Source: Paramagnetospirillum marisnigri (lineage in GTDB: Bacteria > Pseudomonadota > Alphaproteobacteria > Rhodospirillales > Magnetospirillaceae). Taken from it: a DNA stretch of 64,000 nucleotides. A program made the position numbers and the translations under genes. Where the stretch lies: assembly GCF_001650715.1 (NCBI RefSeq), contig NZ_LWQT01000045.1, forward strand, positions 1 to 64,000, in the 5' to 3' direction. The notes beneath the pieces are model-generated. The model saw nothing but the letters and a program-made list of their open reading frames with translations, searched no databases and was not told where the DNA came from. This document shows, piece after piece, positions 26,349 to 35,609 of the stretch (position 1 is the first letter of the stretch; each line of letters starts with the position of its first letter).

Positions 26349-27764
26349 CTATCTTTCCCGCCCCCGCTCCCTTTCCGGCTCCGTCATGGCGACGTCCTGG
26401 ATGGTTAGCAGTGTGTCACGGAGCCAACGAACTGCCTGCCGGTGACGCTGATGGAGGGGGACGCCACCATGGAGGCGGATCCAGGCACCGATTCCTTCGG
26501 ACACTAGACGAGACGGATTGACCAGAATCGAAGCATGCCCCAGAAGCTTGGCCCCCACTTCCATCAGGTACAGCATGCGCTTGCGCGCCCGGGTCACCAT
26601 GGCAGCCTGCCAACCGCCAAACTCCTGCAATTCGTCAGCATATTCGGCAAGCTGACGTTCGTACTTGGCCCATTCTTCGTCGCCCTTGCCATTGCGCAAG
26701 GCTTCCACGGCGCGCGTGTCACACTGCCATGACTCAAATTCCTGGCGAAGACCACGGCGCTCAAGGAATGTCCCAAGATCCTTCTTTTGCGCCGTGACAA
26801 TATCGCGCTGGGCTTCCAAATCAGCGAGGATAACCAAGTGTTTTTGGACCGCTTCCTCGCCCCGGACGCGCACCTCTTGGGCCGCGGCTTCGGCGGCCTG
26901 CGCCTTGGCGTGTGACACGACCGCCTCCTGTTCGGCGGTCTTGGCGGTAAGCGCGGCCATCTCGGCGGCATGTCGTAGAGCCTTCATCTTGGCCTCCTCC
27001 ATAAGGGCAATGTTCCGAGCGTGATGAGCCTCCACCTGTCTCTCGACGGCGGCGGCTTCGTGTTCCTTGATCCTGGCGTAGAATTCGCGGATGGGCTGAT
27101 GGTGAGCCCGGCTGTGACGCTGGCCTCGGATCAGCCCGAGCGGCTCCATGACAACGGCATAGCGATCCTGACGAGCCGCGAACGCTTCCTTGCCGCTTCC
27201 CATGATTTTGTCATGGTTGAGAGTCCATCCGGTAGCGGTGGCGGCCTTCGTCCCGTCCTTACGGGGACGGCCCCGCCCCTTCTTTTGCACCTCGACAGCG
27301 GTGGCGCACCAGACATGGGCGTGACAAACGGATTCGTCATGGTGGATGACGACGGTGACCAGATTGTCACCGAATTCAGCACGAAGAAAATCCAGAGTCA
27401 CCGACCGCCACGTCGCCAGCCGATCAGGGTCGCAATCACCGTCACGCCCGGAATGGCCATTGTCGGCGAAATATGTGCTGGAGGCCGTGAGGAGCAGTTC
27501 CCGAGCCACCACTTGACCGGGCTTTGGTTCCAGTCCGACGGCGGCAAGGCGGGTCCGAACATCCTTCACCACGTCGCCGCTGCCGACCAGCACCTCGTTC
27601 AGCGGGGAACGATCCGGGTCGATGTTGGCGCCCAGCCATGGCGCATCCCGCATGGTGTGCTGGGCGGCTTGGCGCAGTTCCCCCCAGGTGTGGCTCTTTC
27701 GTCCATGCCGCAAGATGCAAAATGGCCCCCTATCGCCGTCGTTGTCATTTGCCGCTATTGCCAT
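26349..27764 (-). CDS. MobV/Pre-family relaxase (plasmid mobilization enzyme)
   Basis: A 471-residue protein. The N-terminal 200 residues resemble Pre/Mob relaxases: FCILRHGRKSHTWGELRQAA at the start, VARELLLTASSTYF, then NLVTVVIHHDESVCHAHVWC, which supplies the histidine cluster of the metal site. The C-terminal half is a long coiled coil rich in Ala, Glu and Gln (about residues 245-390) and a basic tail. Such enzymes nick at oriT and pilot single-stranded DNA. GGGGGAA before ATG 27,764 supports the start. The oriT is usually just upstream of the gene, where a hairpin cluster is seen. Long plus-strand frames across this gene are shadows. Confidence 0.85.
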   Translation of the reverse strand: MAIAANDNDGDRGPFCILRHGRKSHTWGELRQAAQHTMRDAPWLGANIDPDRSPLNEVLVGSGDVVKDVRTRLAAVGLEPKPGQVVARELLLTASSTYFADNGHSGRDGDCDPDRLATWRSVTLDFLRAEFGDNLVTVVIHHDESVCHAHVWCATAVEVQKKGRGRPRKDGTKAATATGWTLNHDKIMGSGKEAFAARQDRYAVVMEPLGLIRGQRHSRAHHQPIREFYARIKEHEAAAVERQVEAHHARNIALMEEAKMKALRHAAEMAALTAKTAEQEAVVSHAKAQAAEAAAQEVRVRGEEAVQKHLVILADLEAQRDIVTAQKKDLGTFLERRGLRQEFESWQCDTRAVEALRNGKGDEEWAKYERQLAEYADELQEFGGWQAAMVTRARKRMLYLMEVGAKLLGHASILVNPSRLVSEGIGAWIRLHGGVPLHQRHRQAVRWLRDTLLTIQDVAMTEPERERGRER

Positions 27765-28218
27765 GGCTTCCCCCGTAAAATCTCCCCCGCCGTCGACATC
27801 GGGCGAAAAATAAAACCGGCAAGGGGAAAAATGCAGCTCGCCTAAAAGGCGGCACCTACGCCGTCGGGTTTCCCGTTGGGAAAGCCGACCTGTAGGCAAG
27901 GGCGCTGCCCTTAACCCGAAGTGTAAAATCGTGCTGACCGAAACATCCGATTCGTCGGCGCGAAGGCGATGACAAAGCGGCATCGCCGGCCAAAGCCGTG
28001 ATGCCCAGCCAGTGCCGACGGGGTGCCGACGCCCTGCTGACGCCGCCAAATCGGCCCGAGAGGCGCGGATTTCCTGGGGGTCGCGGGCATTGTGCCGACG
28101 CTGACGCCGGGGTCGCCACGGAGCCGAAAACAAATTGCCGAATCCACTTGATGGCCGCCGACGGGGGCCTAGGTCAACGAAAGCGGACGACGGTGTCCGC
28201 CCCATCAGGAGACCCGCC
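27765..28218. promoter_or_regulatory. Candidate oriT/replication-control region between divergent mob and P-loop genes
   Basis: A long imperfect hairpin lies at 27,855-27,896: arms CCTAC...GTCGG...TTTCCC and their complement, joined by a three-base loop. A small hairpin, GGGCGCTGCCC, follows at 27,900-27,910. Further on the 9-mer GTGCCGACG occurs three times (28,012, 28,023 and 28,092), with related CTGACGCC copies between and after. Position next to a MobV gene suggests oriT; the repeats could be iteron-like binding sites. No coding sequence is supported here. Confidence 0.5.
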
Positions 28219-29517
28219 ATGCCCAAGCCCACCCGCCCTAAACGCCCCAAGACACCGCCCATCGATCCGCGACAGATGGATCTGCTCGACTTCATCGCCG
28301 CAGGCAAGCTGAACGGCGAGCGGGGTGAGACCCTGCGCGGCCTGATGGCCGCCAAGCCTGATCCGCGCAGCTGGCGCGGCACGACCATGGTTCCGCCCGG
28401 CACCCTGTTGGACCGGGTGGTGGCCCTGTTCCAGCGGACCACGGACTTCCCGCTGGAGCTGCCGGCCTTCCTTGTGCTCCACGCGTTGGCGGCCTATCTG
28501 CTGGAGCGCGAGGTTGTGATCGAGGTGGCCGGAACCAGGCTGAAGCCGGATCTGTGGTCCACCCTGCTCGCGTCCAGCGGGGCGGGCAAGACCAAGACCG
28601 CTTCGGTGCTGAAGCGGGTGATGCCCATGCGGCTGTTTCCCGAAACCACCTCGGCGGCACGCTGGATCGAGGAGATGGAGACCCATAACAAGTGCCTGTG
28701 GCTTCAGGACGAATGGGCGCAGCTCCTCAAGCGCATAGAAAGCCAGACCTGGGCGGAGGAGATGCGGGGCTACCTTCTCACCCTTCACGACAATCAGGAG
28801 ATGTCGCGACGGACAAAGACAGGGTCGCTGGTCATCGAGGATCCGGCCTTGGTCATCTTCGGCACGACGGTTCTGGAGACCTTCAACCAGAACGTCTCGG
28901 TCGAGTCCATGCTGGATGGCTTCATGCAGCGATTCGGCATCATTATCGGTGATGCCGATCCGAAGCGCACGCCCGACATGTTCCCCATCTACCGGGTGGA
29001 GGAGCCGGGCAACCTCGCCCCGCTGCATACCGCCTGGGAGGCGATCGCCGCCGTGCCGCTGCACCGGACCTATACGGTGACGCCGGAGGCCGAAGCGGAA
29101 TTCGAGGCCGGTTTCCGCAATCATTTCCAGCAGCACAATTCAATCCCCCCATCGTTCTTTAGGCGCGTCCTTTGGCGGGGGTTCAAGCTTGCGGTGGTCT
29201 ACCACGTCATGCTGGGCAAGGCTGACGCCGACATCGACGCCGAGGACATGGGCTGGGCCATGCGAGTGGCGCTGCTGCACCTGACCGATGCTCGCCGACT
29301 ACTGGACGGGTATCACCTCACCGAGTTGGAGGACATCGTGGTCAAGGCCGAAGCCTACCAGGCGAAGATCGGCCGGCGGCCGAGCAAGCGGGAGCTGATA
29401 TCCCGGGTGCGGGGAATTCGCAACAATGCCATGGCAGAGTTCGTGCTGGAGTTGATGTCACCGCTGCCGGGGGCCAATGACAACACGGGCCCGACCGATG
29501 ACAAGGTCGCCGCATGA
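28219..29517 (+). CDS. P-loop protein of DUF3987 type (replication/primase-helicase-like)
   Basis: A 432-residue protein. A Walker A-like loop (LLASSGAGKTKTASVLKRVM) lies near residues 115-135 and a candidate Walker B in KCLWLQDEWAQLL near 160. VIFGTTVLETFNQ and MQRFGIIIGDADPK follow as in DUF3987 ATPases found on plasmids and phages, often with replication genes. AGGAG eight bases before ATG 28,219 supports the start. It diverges from the relaxase and is translationally coupled (ATGA) to the HIRAN gene. A role in replication or processing of the excised element is inference. Confidence 0.7.
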   Translation: MPKPTRPKRPKTPPIDPRQMDLLDFIAAGKLNGERGETLRGLMAAKPDPRSWRGTTMVPPGTLLDRVVALFQRTTDFPLELPAFLVLHALAAYLLEREVVIEVAGTRLKPDLWSTLLASSGAGKTKTASVLKRVMPMRLFPETTSAARWIEEMETHNKCLWLQDEWAQLLKRIESQTWAEEMRGYLLTLHDNQEMSRRTKTGSLVIEDPALVIFGTTVLETFNQNVSVESMLDGFMQRFGIIIGDADPKRTPDMFPIYRVEEPGNLAPLHTAWEAIAAVPLHRTYTVTPEAEAEFEAGFRNHFQQHNSIPPSFFRRVLWRGFKLAVVYHVMLGKADADIDAEDMGWAMRVALLHLTDARRLLDGYHLTELEDIVVKAEAYQAKIGRRPSKRELISRVRGIRNNAMAEFVLELMSPLPGANDNTGPTDDKVAA

Positions 29518-29927
29518 GCGGCCATGACAAGCTGGCGCGGATCAGCGCCATCGTTGACGGCAAGGATTGGCGGGCGGCGAACAGGCCGCCCCTGAGCTAC
29601 CGCGGCCGAGTTGCAGGAGCCTACTTCTATGATGGAGCATTTGACTGGTCGCAGCAGACCGCCCGCCAGGGCGCAAGACAGGGCGATGTGCTGGCCGCGA
29701 TCAGAGAGCCCGACAATCCCTATGACCGCCACGCCATCGCCTTGTGGACCTTTGACGCCCAGGTCGGCCATGTTCCGGCGAACGTGGCCTGTGACTTGGC
29801 CCCCCTGATGGACGCAGGACACCCTCTCTGGGTCCAGGTATGGCGCGAGGCGATCACGGATGAGCCGTCCAATATCGAGATTGTCTATTTCGGTCCCGCC
29901 ATTGATGAATGGCGCGACCGGCAATGA
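29514..29927 (+). CDS. HIRAN-domain protein
   Basis: A 137-residue protein. The core matches a stand-alone HIRAN domain: VAGAYFYDG, then VLAAIREPDNPYDRHAIALW and VGHVPANVACDLAPLMDAG. HIRAN domains bind DNA 3' ends or damaged forks in HLTF and related proteins; small stand-alone versions are frequent in mobile elements. It overlaps the previous stop by four bases, so the two likely work together on element DNA. It is the last gene before the right border; positions 29,928-30,104 hold no gene. Confidence 0.85.
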   Translation: MSGHDKLARISAIVDGKDWRAANRPPLSYRGRVAGAYFYDGAFDWSQQTARQGARQGDVLAAIREPDNPYDRHAIALWTFDAQVGHVPANVACDLAPLMDAGHPLWVQVWREAITDEPSNIEIVYFGPAIDEWRDRQ

Positions 29928-30104
29928 CGGCGCCGGTGATTCGGGATGGCAACCGTCTGGAAGATGCCGCCCATCCCCATCCAGGCCCGTAGCAGGGGGG
30001 GCGTATGACCGGTTCGGCACGGAGCACTCCATTGAGCGCATTGCCGCTCGGGTGGTCTCCTAGCGGTGAACGACCGAGCGGGTGCGTTCAGCGGCACAGT
30101 ATCA

Positions 30105-31415
30105 TCAGGCTGCGAGGGAAAGCGGTGTCCTACACGGCGAAGATTGTACTTGTTTAATAGAACGAAACTTGGTGGCGTTGAGCGCCAGCAGATTGGTCTG
30201 GGCGGCGATATCGTTGATCAGGTTGACCACTTCGCCGATCTTGGCCGCGTTCTCGGACAGGGCACGGACCTGATCGGTGGTGGACTGAGCCTCCTGTTCC
30301 GCGCGCGCGGCCACCGACTGCGAGCGTTCGACCTGGCGGGCGATCTCGCTGATGGAGGAGGACAGTTCCTCGGTGGCCGCCGCCACCGTCTCCACATTGG
30401 CCGAAGCCTGCTGCGAGGCCGAGGCGACGGTGCTGGCCTGGGCGCTGGTCTCCGACGCGGTTCCGGCCATCTGGCTGGAAGACGCCTGCAATTCGGTCGC
30501 CGCCGAGGTCACGGTCTCGATCACCTTGCCGACGCTGTCCTCGAAGGTGCTGGCCAGTTGGCGCAAGGCCGCCTTGCGCTCGGCTTCGGATCGGGCCTTC
30601 TGCGCCTCCTGCTCACCCTCCAGCTGCTTGACCCGGACAAGCTGGTTCTTGAAGTGCTCCACCGCCTTGGCCATCAGTCCGATTTCGTCACGACGGTCGG
30701 CATGGGGAACCTGGACGGGCAGATTGTTGGCGGCCAGATCGCCCATCACCCGGGTCATGGCGTTCACCGGCTTGGTAATGGAGCCCCCCACCAGCCAGGC
30801 GATCAACAAGCCCAGCACCACCGCCGCCGCCATGGCAATACGGGTGTACAGTTCCGCCTGATGGCTGACGGCCTCGGCGTTCTTCATGAAGGCCTCGGCT
30901 TTATCAAAGGAAAAGGCGATGACCTTGGTCAGGGTGGCGTTGACCTGGGCCACCTGATTGGCGCCCAGGGTCTTGGTGATGGTGGCGGCATCCTCGCGGC
31001 GGCCGTCGCGAATGGCGGCGATCACCTGATCGCGGATCGGCTTCCAGTCGGCGAAGGCCTTGGCGGCCGCCTCGACGTCGCTCTTGTCACCGAGGAAGCG
31101 TTCGCGAACCAGGGCGAACTTCTCGTAGACCTTCTTCTCGCGGGCATCCACGTCGGCCACCGCCTTGACCAGTTCCTCCGGATTGGAGGCCAGGGCCACA
31201 TCCTTCATGGACCGGTGCATGGCGACGATATTGGTGTTCGCCTCCTGCAAGGCATTGGTGACCGTGAAGGGGTGGCGGTAGAGCTTGACGGTAAGCTCGG
31301 TCAGACGGTCGTCGGTGGCGTCGCCCAGCAGCCCGATTCCCAGGGTCAGCACCAAGATCAAGGCAAAACCGACATAGAGGCGGGCGGAGATCTTGAGATT
31401 GGACAGCAGCGACAT
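30105..31415 (-). pseudogene. 5' half of the interrupted chemoreceptor (membrane and ligand domains)
   Basis: The first 415 residues are genuine receptor: a transmembrane helix (YVGFALILVLTLGIGLLGD), a four-helix-bundle periplasmic domain with NTNIVAMHRSMKDVALA, a second membrane helix (IAMAAAVVLGLLIAWLVGG), a HAMP domain, and the ascending arm of the signalling domain up to [12 protein letters not shown]. From there 21 residues are encoded by the element (KFRSIKQVQSSPCRTPLSLA, then A) before a stop. The product lacks the hairpin tip's return arm and the hemerythrin, so it should not signal normally. GGGGGAGG before ATG 31,415 gives the start. A 16-bp palindrome lies 131 bases upstream. Confidence 0.9.
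30150..30195. mobile_element. attR, right junction of the integrated element
   Basis: Bases 30,150-30,168 (TTGTTTAATAGAACGAAAC) are the inverted partner of the left arm. Chemoreceptor sequence resumes at 30,170 (TGGTGGCGTTGAGCGCC). The shared core is TGGT (30,170-30,173), with GT at 30,172-30,173 exactly three bases from the arm, mirroring the left side. Confidence 0.85.
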
Positions 31416-31904
31416 GGCCGGGCCTCCCCCTAGGAATTCTGGAACAATATCGTCGACAGATGCGGGTGAAAGGCAGGGCTTGATCCGATACGTCGAAGGA
31501 TCAGACCCCATCACTATGGGCACAGGCCACTCACACTCTCGGGCATATGCATTAATGCATAATACACAACGCAAATCCGAGCGAAAGCCGGTTTATCGCC
31601 AAATTTGATCATTTGTTACACTGCGCCAATATATTAGAATTACAAACTTAACCGATTGATTTACTTATTGGCGCTGGCAGCTTTCCGTTCCGGCACATGC
31701 CTTCCAACCGGAACAGCGGCGGGGTTTCGCCGAAAGGCGCACCAATCATTTGACAAGCCGCCCCCGATCCGTATAGTTCGCCCCCTCACTCCCGAGAAAG
31801 CGGGTGCGTGGCCGTCAGGCTTGTGCATCCCTCCCCGGCGAAGGCCGGACCAGGATGATCGGGACAACCGCAAAAGGCTGAACAATTCGGCCAGAAGGAA
31901 GACC
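31416..31904. other. Divergent intergenic region between the receptor gene and rpsD
   Basis: About 490 bases without a supported gene. The part 31,535-31,670 is AT-rich and should hold the divergent promoters. It contains the perfect palindrome at 31,546-31,561. The region just before rpsD carries the ribosome site AGAAGGAAG. Confidence 0.6.
31546..31561. promoter_or_regulatory. Perfect 16-bp palindrome, possible operator
   Basis: TATGCATTAATGCATA is fully self-complementary. It lies 131 bases upstream of the chemoreceptor start and 344 bases upstream of rpsD. The dyad length suits a dimeric regulator. The binding protein is unknown. Confidence 0.5.
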
Positions 31905-32522
31905 ATGAGCAAGCGTATCGAAGCCAAATACAAGATCAATCGCCGCCTGTCGGCCAATCTGTGGGGCCGCTCCAAGAGCCCGCTGAACCGTGGCAAGGAG
32001 AACCCTCCCGGCCAGCACGGCCAGCGCCGCAAGAAGCCGTCGGACTTCGGCACCCAGCTGATGGCCAAGCAGAAGCTGAAGGGCTATTACGGCAATATCG
32101 GCGAGAAGCAGTTCCGCAAGCTGTATGACGAGGCCGTGCGCCGCCGTGGCGACACCTCCGAGAACCTGATCGGCCTGCTGGAGTCCCGCCTGGACGCCAT
32201 CGTCTATCGCCTAAAGTTCGCCCCCACCCCCTTCGCCGCCCGGCAGCTGATCAACCACTGCCACATCCAGGTCAACGGCGCCCGCGTCAACATCCCGTCC
32301 TATCGCTGCAAGGATGGCGACGTGATCTCGGTCAAGACCAAGTCCAAGGACATGGCCCTGATCGTCGAAGCCGCCCAGTCGCCCGAGCGTGACGTGCCCG
32401 ACTATCTGGAAGTCGATCACAAGGACATGAAGGGCAAGTTCATCCGCGCTCCCAAGCTGGGTGACGTTCCCTACGCCGTGCAGATGGAACCCAATCTGGT
32501 CGTCGAATTCTATTCGCGCTGA
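31905..32522 (+). CDS. rpsD: 30S ribosomal protein S4
   Basis: A 205-residue primary rRNA-binding protein that nucleates 30S assembly. The S4 signature is clear: the N-terminal [18 protein letters not shown], the linker [14 protein letters not shown], and the S4 RNA-binding domain [20 protein letters not shown] followed by [16 protein letters not shown]. The C-terminus ends VVEFYSR as in alphaproteobacterial S4. GAAGGAAG is well placed before the ATG. It stands alone, as in many alphaproteobacteria, and has its own terminator. Confidence 0.98.
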   Translation: MSKRIEAKYKINRRLSANLWGRSKSPLNRGKENPPGQHGQRRKKPSDFGTQLMAKQKLKGYYGNIGEKQFRKLYDEAVRRRGDTSENLIGLLESRLDAIVYRLKFAPTPFAARQLINHCHIQVNGARVNIPSYRCKDGDVISVKTKSKDMALIVEAAQSPERDVPDYLEVDHKDMKGKFIRAPKLGDVPYAVQMEPNLVVEFYSR

Positions 32523-32547
32523 TCGGTTCCTTCGGACCATCGATGGC

Positions 32548-32579
32548 AAAGGCCTCCCGCTTCGGCGGGGGGCCTTTTT
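32548..32579 (+). terminator. Rho-independent terminator of rpsD
   Basis: The stem AAAGGCCTCCCGC pairs with GCGGGGGGCCTTT around a TTCG tetraloop (one G-T wobble), running into TTTTT. It starts 25 bases after the stop. Confidence 0.9.
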
Positions 32580-32674
32580 CATGACCGGGCCGCCCGCGCT
32601 TCGTCAAGGCCAAGGCGCGCGAAAGCCCCGCGCCGGATGAACCGGGGCGGGGCCATCGACAACAAACGAGGGGA

Positions 32675-33004
32675 TCAGGCGGCGGCGACGCCCTTGTCGG
32701 ACATCAGCTGCTTCAACTCGCCGCTGGCGGCCATCTCGCGCACGATGTCACAGCCGCCGACGAATTCGCCCTTCACATAGAGCTGCGGCAGGGTCGGCCA
32801 GTTGGTGTACTGCTTGATGCCTTCGCGCAAGGAAGGGTCGACCAGGATGTCGATGCCCTTGAACTTGACGCCCAGGTCGGTCAGCACCTGCACCACGGCG
32901 GCGGAAAAGCCGCACTGCGGGAACATGGGGGTGCCCTTCATATAGAGCACCACGTCGTTCTCGGTGATGTCCTGCTTGATGCGGTCGAAGACGGGGTTGT
33001 TCAT
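32675..33004 (-). CDS. grxD: Monothiol CGFS glutaredoxin (Grx4 family)
   Basis: A 109-residue protein with the CGFS active site at residues 31-34 inside KGTPMFPQCGFS and the glutathione-binding WPTLPQLYVKGEFVGG. CGFS glutaredoxins carry 2Fe-2S clusters and pass them on, often in complex with a BolA protein. Here the BolA gene lies directly upstream on the same strand, 131 bases away. I chose ATG 33,004 (MNNPVFDRIK); the frame extends to 33,094 but without homology. Confidence 0.95.
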   Translation of the reverse strand: MNNPVFDRIKQDITENDVVLYMKGTPMFPQCGFSAAVVQVLTDLGVKFKGIDILVDPSLREGIKQYTNWPTLPQLYVKGEFVGGCDIVREMAASGELKQLMSDKGVAAA

Positions 33005-33135
33005 CGCAATGGCTTCCTCGAAAAACTGGAATTGCTTCAATCTAGGCGCTGATGCACCGCGACGCAACATCCCCGCCGCGAAAAAAGGACGCATTGAGGG
33101 CGGTCAAGTCCCCGCGCCCCCATCCTCCCTCACCT

Positions 33136-33393
33136 TCAATCCTTGGCGAAGTCGGGGGCGGCGTCGGGGGTAGCGGTCTGCAGCGCCATGGCGTGCAGTT
33201 CGCCGCCCATCTTGCCCTTCAGCGCCGCGTAGACCAGCTGATGCTGTGCCACCCGGCTCTTGCCGCGAAACACCTCGGACACCACCAGGGCGGAGTAATG
33301 ATCACCATCGCCGCGCAGGTCCTCGATGATCACCTTGGCGTCGGGAATGGCCTCCTTGATCATGGCCTCGATATCGGTGGCTTCCATGGGCAT
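33136..33393 (-). CDS. BolA-family protein
   Basis: An 85-residue BolA/IbaG-like protein. The fold-defining features are IEAMIKEAIPDAKVIIEDL, DGDHYSALVVSEVFRGKSRV and HQLVYAALKGKMGGELHAM. The conserved His that helps ligand a shared Fe-S cluster with CGFS glutaredoxin is in HQLVY or ELHAM. Gene order purQ-purL-bolA-grxD is frequent in alphaproteobacteria. GAGGAG precedes the ATG at 33,393. Confidence 0.93.
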   Translation of the reverse strand: MPMEATDIEAMIKEAIPDAKVIIEDLRGDGDHYSALVVSEVFRGKSRVAQHQLVYAALKGKMGGELHAMALQTATPDAAPDFAKD

Positions 33394-33404
33394 GCTAACT
33401 CTCC

Positions 33405-35609
33405 TCAGTGTCCGGACATCTCGGCGCCCATGAAGGCGGGCAGCCAGGCTTCGTTGGCGGCGAACAGCTCGTCCACCCGCACGGCGCGGCCGCCGACGCT
33501 GATGACATGGCCGCCGGTCTTGCCGATGACCCGCACGGCGGTATCGTGCTCCTGCGCCTCTTCCAGCACCGAGGCGAGATCGCCGTCGCTCACTTCCAGG
33601 ACATAGCGCCCCTGGTCCTCGCCGAAGCACCAGGCATGCAGCGGCAGCGAGGACGGCGCGTCCAACTGGGCGCCCAGATGCTTGGCCGAGGCCATGGACA
33701 TCTCGGCCACCGCCACCAGCAATCCGCCATCGGAGACGTCGTGGCAGGCCAGCACCATGCCGTCGCCGATCAACTGGCGCACCAGTTCACCGGCCCGGCG
33801 TTCGCGGTGCAGGGCCACGGGCGGCGGGGCGCCCTCCTCGGAACCGCAGATTTCGCGCAAATAGAGCGAGGCGCCCAGCCAGCCCTTGGTCTCGCCGATC
33901 AGGACGATATTGGAGCCTTCTTCCCTGAACGGAACGCTGACCGACTTGGTCACGTCCTCCAGCAGGCCGACGCCGCCAACCGCCGGGGTAGGCTGGATGG
34001 CCGTTCCTTGCGTCTCGTTGTAGAGCGAGACATTGCCGGACACGACGGGGAAGTCCAGCTCGCGGCAGGCCTGCCCCATGCCACGGATGGCCTCGACGAT
34101 CTGGCCCATGATCTCGGGCTTTTCCGGATTGCCGAAATTGAGGTTGTCGGTGATGGCCATGGGCAGGGCGCCCACCGCCGACAGGTTGCGATAGGCCTCG
34201 GCCACCGCCTGGCGGCCGCCTTCATAGGCGTCGGCCAGCACATAGCGCGGCGTCACGTCGGTGGTGATGGCCACCGCCTTGGTGGTGCCGTGAATGCGCA
34301 CCACGGCGGCGTCGCCGCCCGGGCGCAGAACCGTGTCACCCATGACCATATGGTCGTATTGCTGGTAGATCCAGCGGCGCGAGGCCAGATCGGGACAGGC
34401 CACCAGGGTCTTCAGCGCCTCGGCCGGGCACACCGCCTTGACCTCCTTGGCGTCGATGACGGCGCGCTTCGCCGGAGCCACCCAGGGGCGGTCGTATTCC
34501 GGCGAGGCCAGGGCCAGCGGGTCGATGGGCAGGTCGGCCACCACCGCGCCATGGCGCTTGAGCACCATGCGCCCCGAATCGGTGAGGGTTCCCACCACGG
34601 CGAAGTCCAGTTCCCACTTGTCCATGATGGCCTTGGCCTCGGCCTCGCGGCCGGGCTTGAGCACCATCAGCATGCGTTCCTGGCTTTCCGACAGCATGAT
34701 CTCGTAGGCGGTCATGCCCTCTTCGCGCATGGGGACCGCGTCCAGGTCCATCTCGATGCCAAGGCCGCCCTTGGAGGCCATCTCGAACGAGGACGAGGTC
34801 AGACCGGCGGCGCCCATGTCCTGGATGGCGACGATGGCGTCGGTGGCCATCAGTTCCAGGCAGGCCTCGATCAGCAGCTTCTCGGTGAAGGGGTCGCCCA
34901 CCTGGACGGTGGGGCGCTTCTCTTCCGACTTCTCGTCGAATTCGGCGCTGGCCATGGTGGCGCCGTGGATGCCGTCGCGGCCGGTCTTCGAGCCGAAATA
35001 CACCACCGGATTGCCGACACCGGCGGCGGCGGAATAGAAGATGTTGTCCTTGCGCGCCAGCCCCACGGTCATGGCGTTGACCAGGATGTTGCCGTTATAG
35101 CTGGAATGGAAATTGGTCTCGCCGCCCACGGTGGGGACGCCGACGCAATTGCCGTAGCCGCCGATGCCCGCCACCACGCCCGCCACCAGATGGCGGGTCT
35201 TGGGGTGCGACGGATCGCCGAAGCGCAGCGCGTTCATATTGGCGATGGGGCGCGCGCCCATGGTGAAGACATCGCGCAAGATGCCGCCGACGCCGGTGGC
35301 CGCGCCCTGATAGGGCTCGATGAAGCTGGGGTGGTTGTGGCTTTCCATCTTGAAGACGATGGCGTCGCCGTCACCGATATCGATGATGCCCGCATTCTCG
35401 CCGGGGCCGCAGATGACCCAGGGCGCCTTGGTGGGCAGGGTCTTCAGCCACTTCTTCGACGACTTGTACGAGCAATGCTCGGACCACATCACCGAGAAGA
35501 TGCCCAGTTCGGTCAGATTGGGCTCGCGGCCCAGAATCTCGAGAATCTTGGCGTATTCGTCGGGCTTGATACCGTGGGAGGGGATGATTTCGGGGGTGAT
35601 CTGGCTCAA
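33405..35609 (-). CDS. purL: Phosphoribosylformylglycinamidine synthase, PurL subunit
   Basis: A 734-residue small-type PurL, the ATP-dependent synthetase of step four in purine synthesis. Signature parts are [40 protein letters not shown], the repeat half with [18 protein letters not shown], and [19 protein letters not shown]. It needs a separate glutaminase (PurQ, the next gene upstream with a four-base overlap) and PurS, which is not in the window. The length fits the three-subunit bacterial form. It ends 11 bases before bolA. Confidence 0.97.
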   Translation of the reverse strand: MSQITPEIIPSHGIKPDEYAKILEILGREPNLTELGIFSVMWSEHCSYKSSKKWLKTLPTKAPWVICGPGENAGIIDIGDGDAIVFKMESHNHPSFIEPYQGAATGVGGILRDVFTMGARPIANMNALRFGDPSHPKTRHLVAGVVAGIGGYGNCVGVPTVGGETNFHSSYNGNILVNAMTVGLARKDNIFYSAAAGVGNPVVYFGSKTGRDGIHGATMASAEFDEKSEEKRPTVQVGDPFTEKLLIEACLELMATDAIVAIQDMGAAGLTSSSFEMASKGGLGIEMDLDAVPMREEGMTAYEIMLSESQERMLMVLKPGREAEAKAIMDKWELDFAVVGTLTDSGRMVLKRHGAVVADLPIDPLALASPEYDRPWVAPAKRAVIDAKEVKAVCPAEALKTLVACPDLASRRWIYQQYDHMVMGDTVLRPGGDAAVVRIHGTTKAVAITTDVTPRYVLADAYEGGRQAVAEAYRNLSAVGALPMAITDNLNFGNPEKPEIMGQIVEAIRGMGQACRELDFPVVSGNVSLYNETQGTAIQPTPAVGGVGLLEDVTKSVSVPFREEGSNIVLIGETKGWLGASLYLREICGSEEGAPPPVALHRERRAGELVRQLIGDGMVLACHDVSDGGLLVAVAEMSMASAKHLGAQLDAPSSLPLHAWCFGEDQGRYVLEVSDGDLASVLEEAQEHDTAVRVIGKTGGHVISVGGRAVRVDELFAANEAWLPAFMGAEMSGH

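Larger units (their letters stand above)
15633..30173. mobile_element. Integrative mobilizable element inserted in a chemoreceptor gene (about 14.5 kb)
   Basis: The boundaries come from the split chemoreceptor and from inverted arms flanking a shared GT core. Contents from left to right: large serine recombinase; secreted Ala/Pro-rich protein; ClC-channel remnant; minus-strand operon of NhaD antiporter, diguanylate cyclase, GH15 enzyme, OtsB, OtsA and a periplasmic protein; MobV relaxase; P-loop protein; HIRAN protein. There is a relaxase but no type IV secretion genes, so it would depend on a helper for transfer. The cargo fits osmotic or salt tolerance. Excision would recreate an intact receptor gene in frame. 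Confidence 0.85.

Noticed and set aside
27021-27845. Plus-strand frame opposite the relaxase gene
   Set aside because: The minus-strand frame has relaxase motifs, a ribosome site and coding bias; the plus frame has none.
30105-30170. The 21 element-coded residues at the end of the receptor's 5' half as a functional tail
   Set aside because: They arise from reading into the att arm to the first stop and show no conservation signal or motif.
32600-32660. Hairpin after grxD as a terminator
   Set aside because: The stem has mismatches and no T-run follows on the minus strand, so it is not called.
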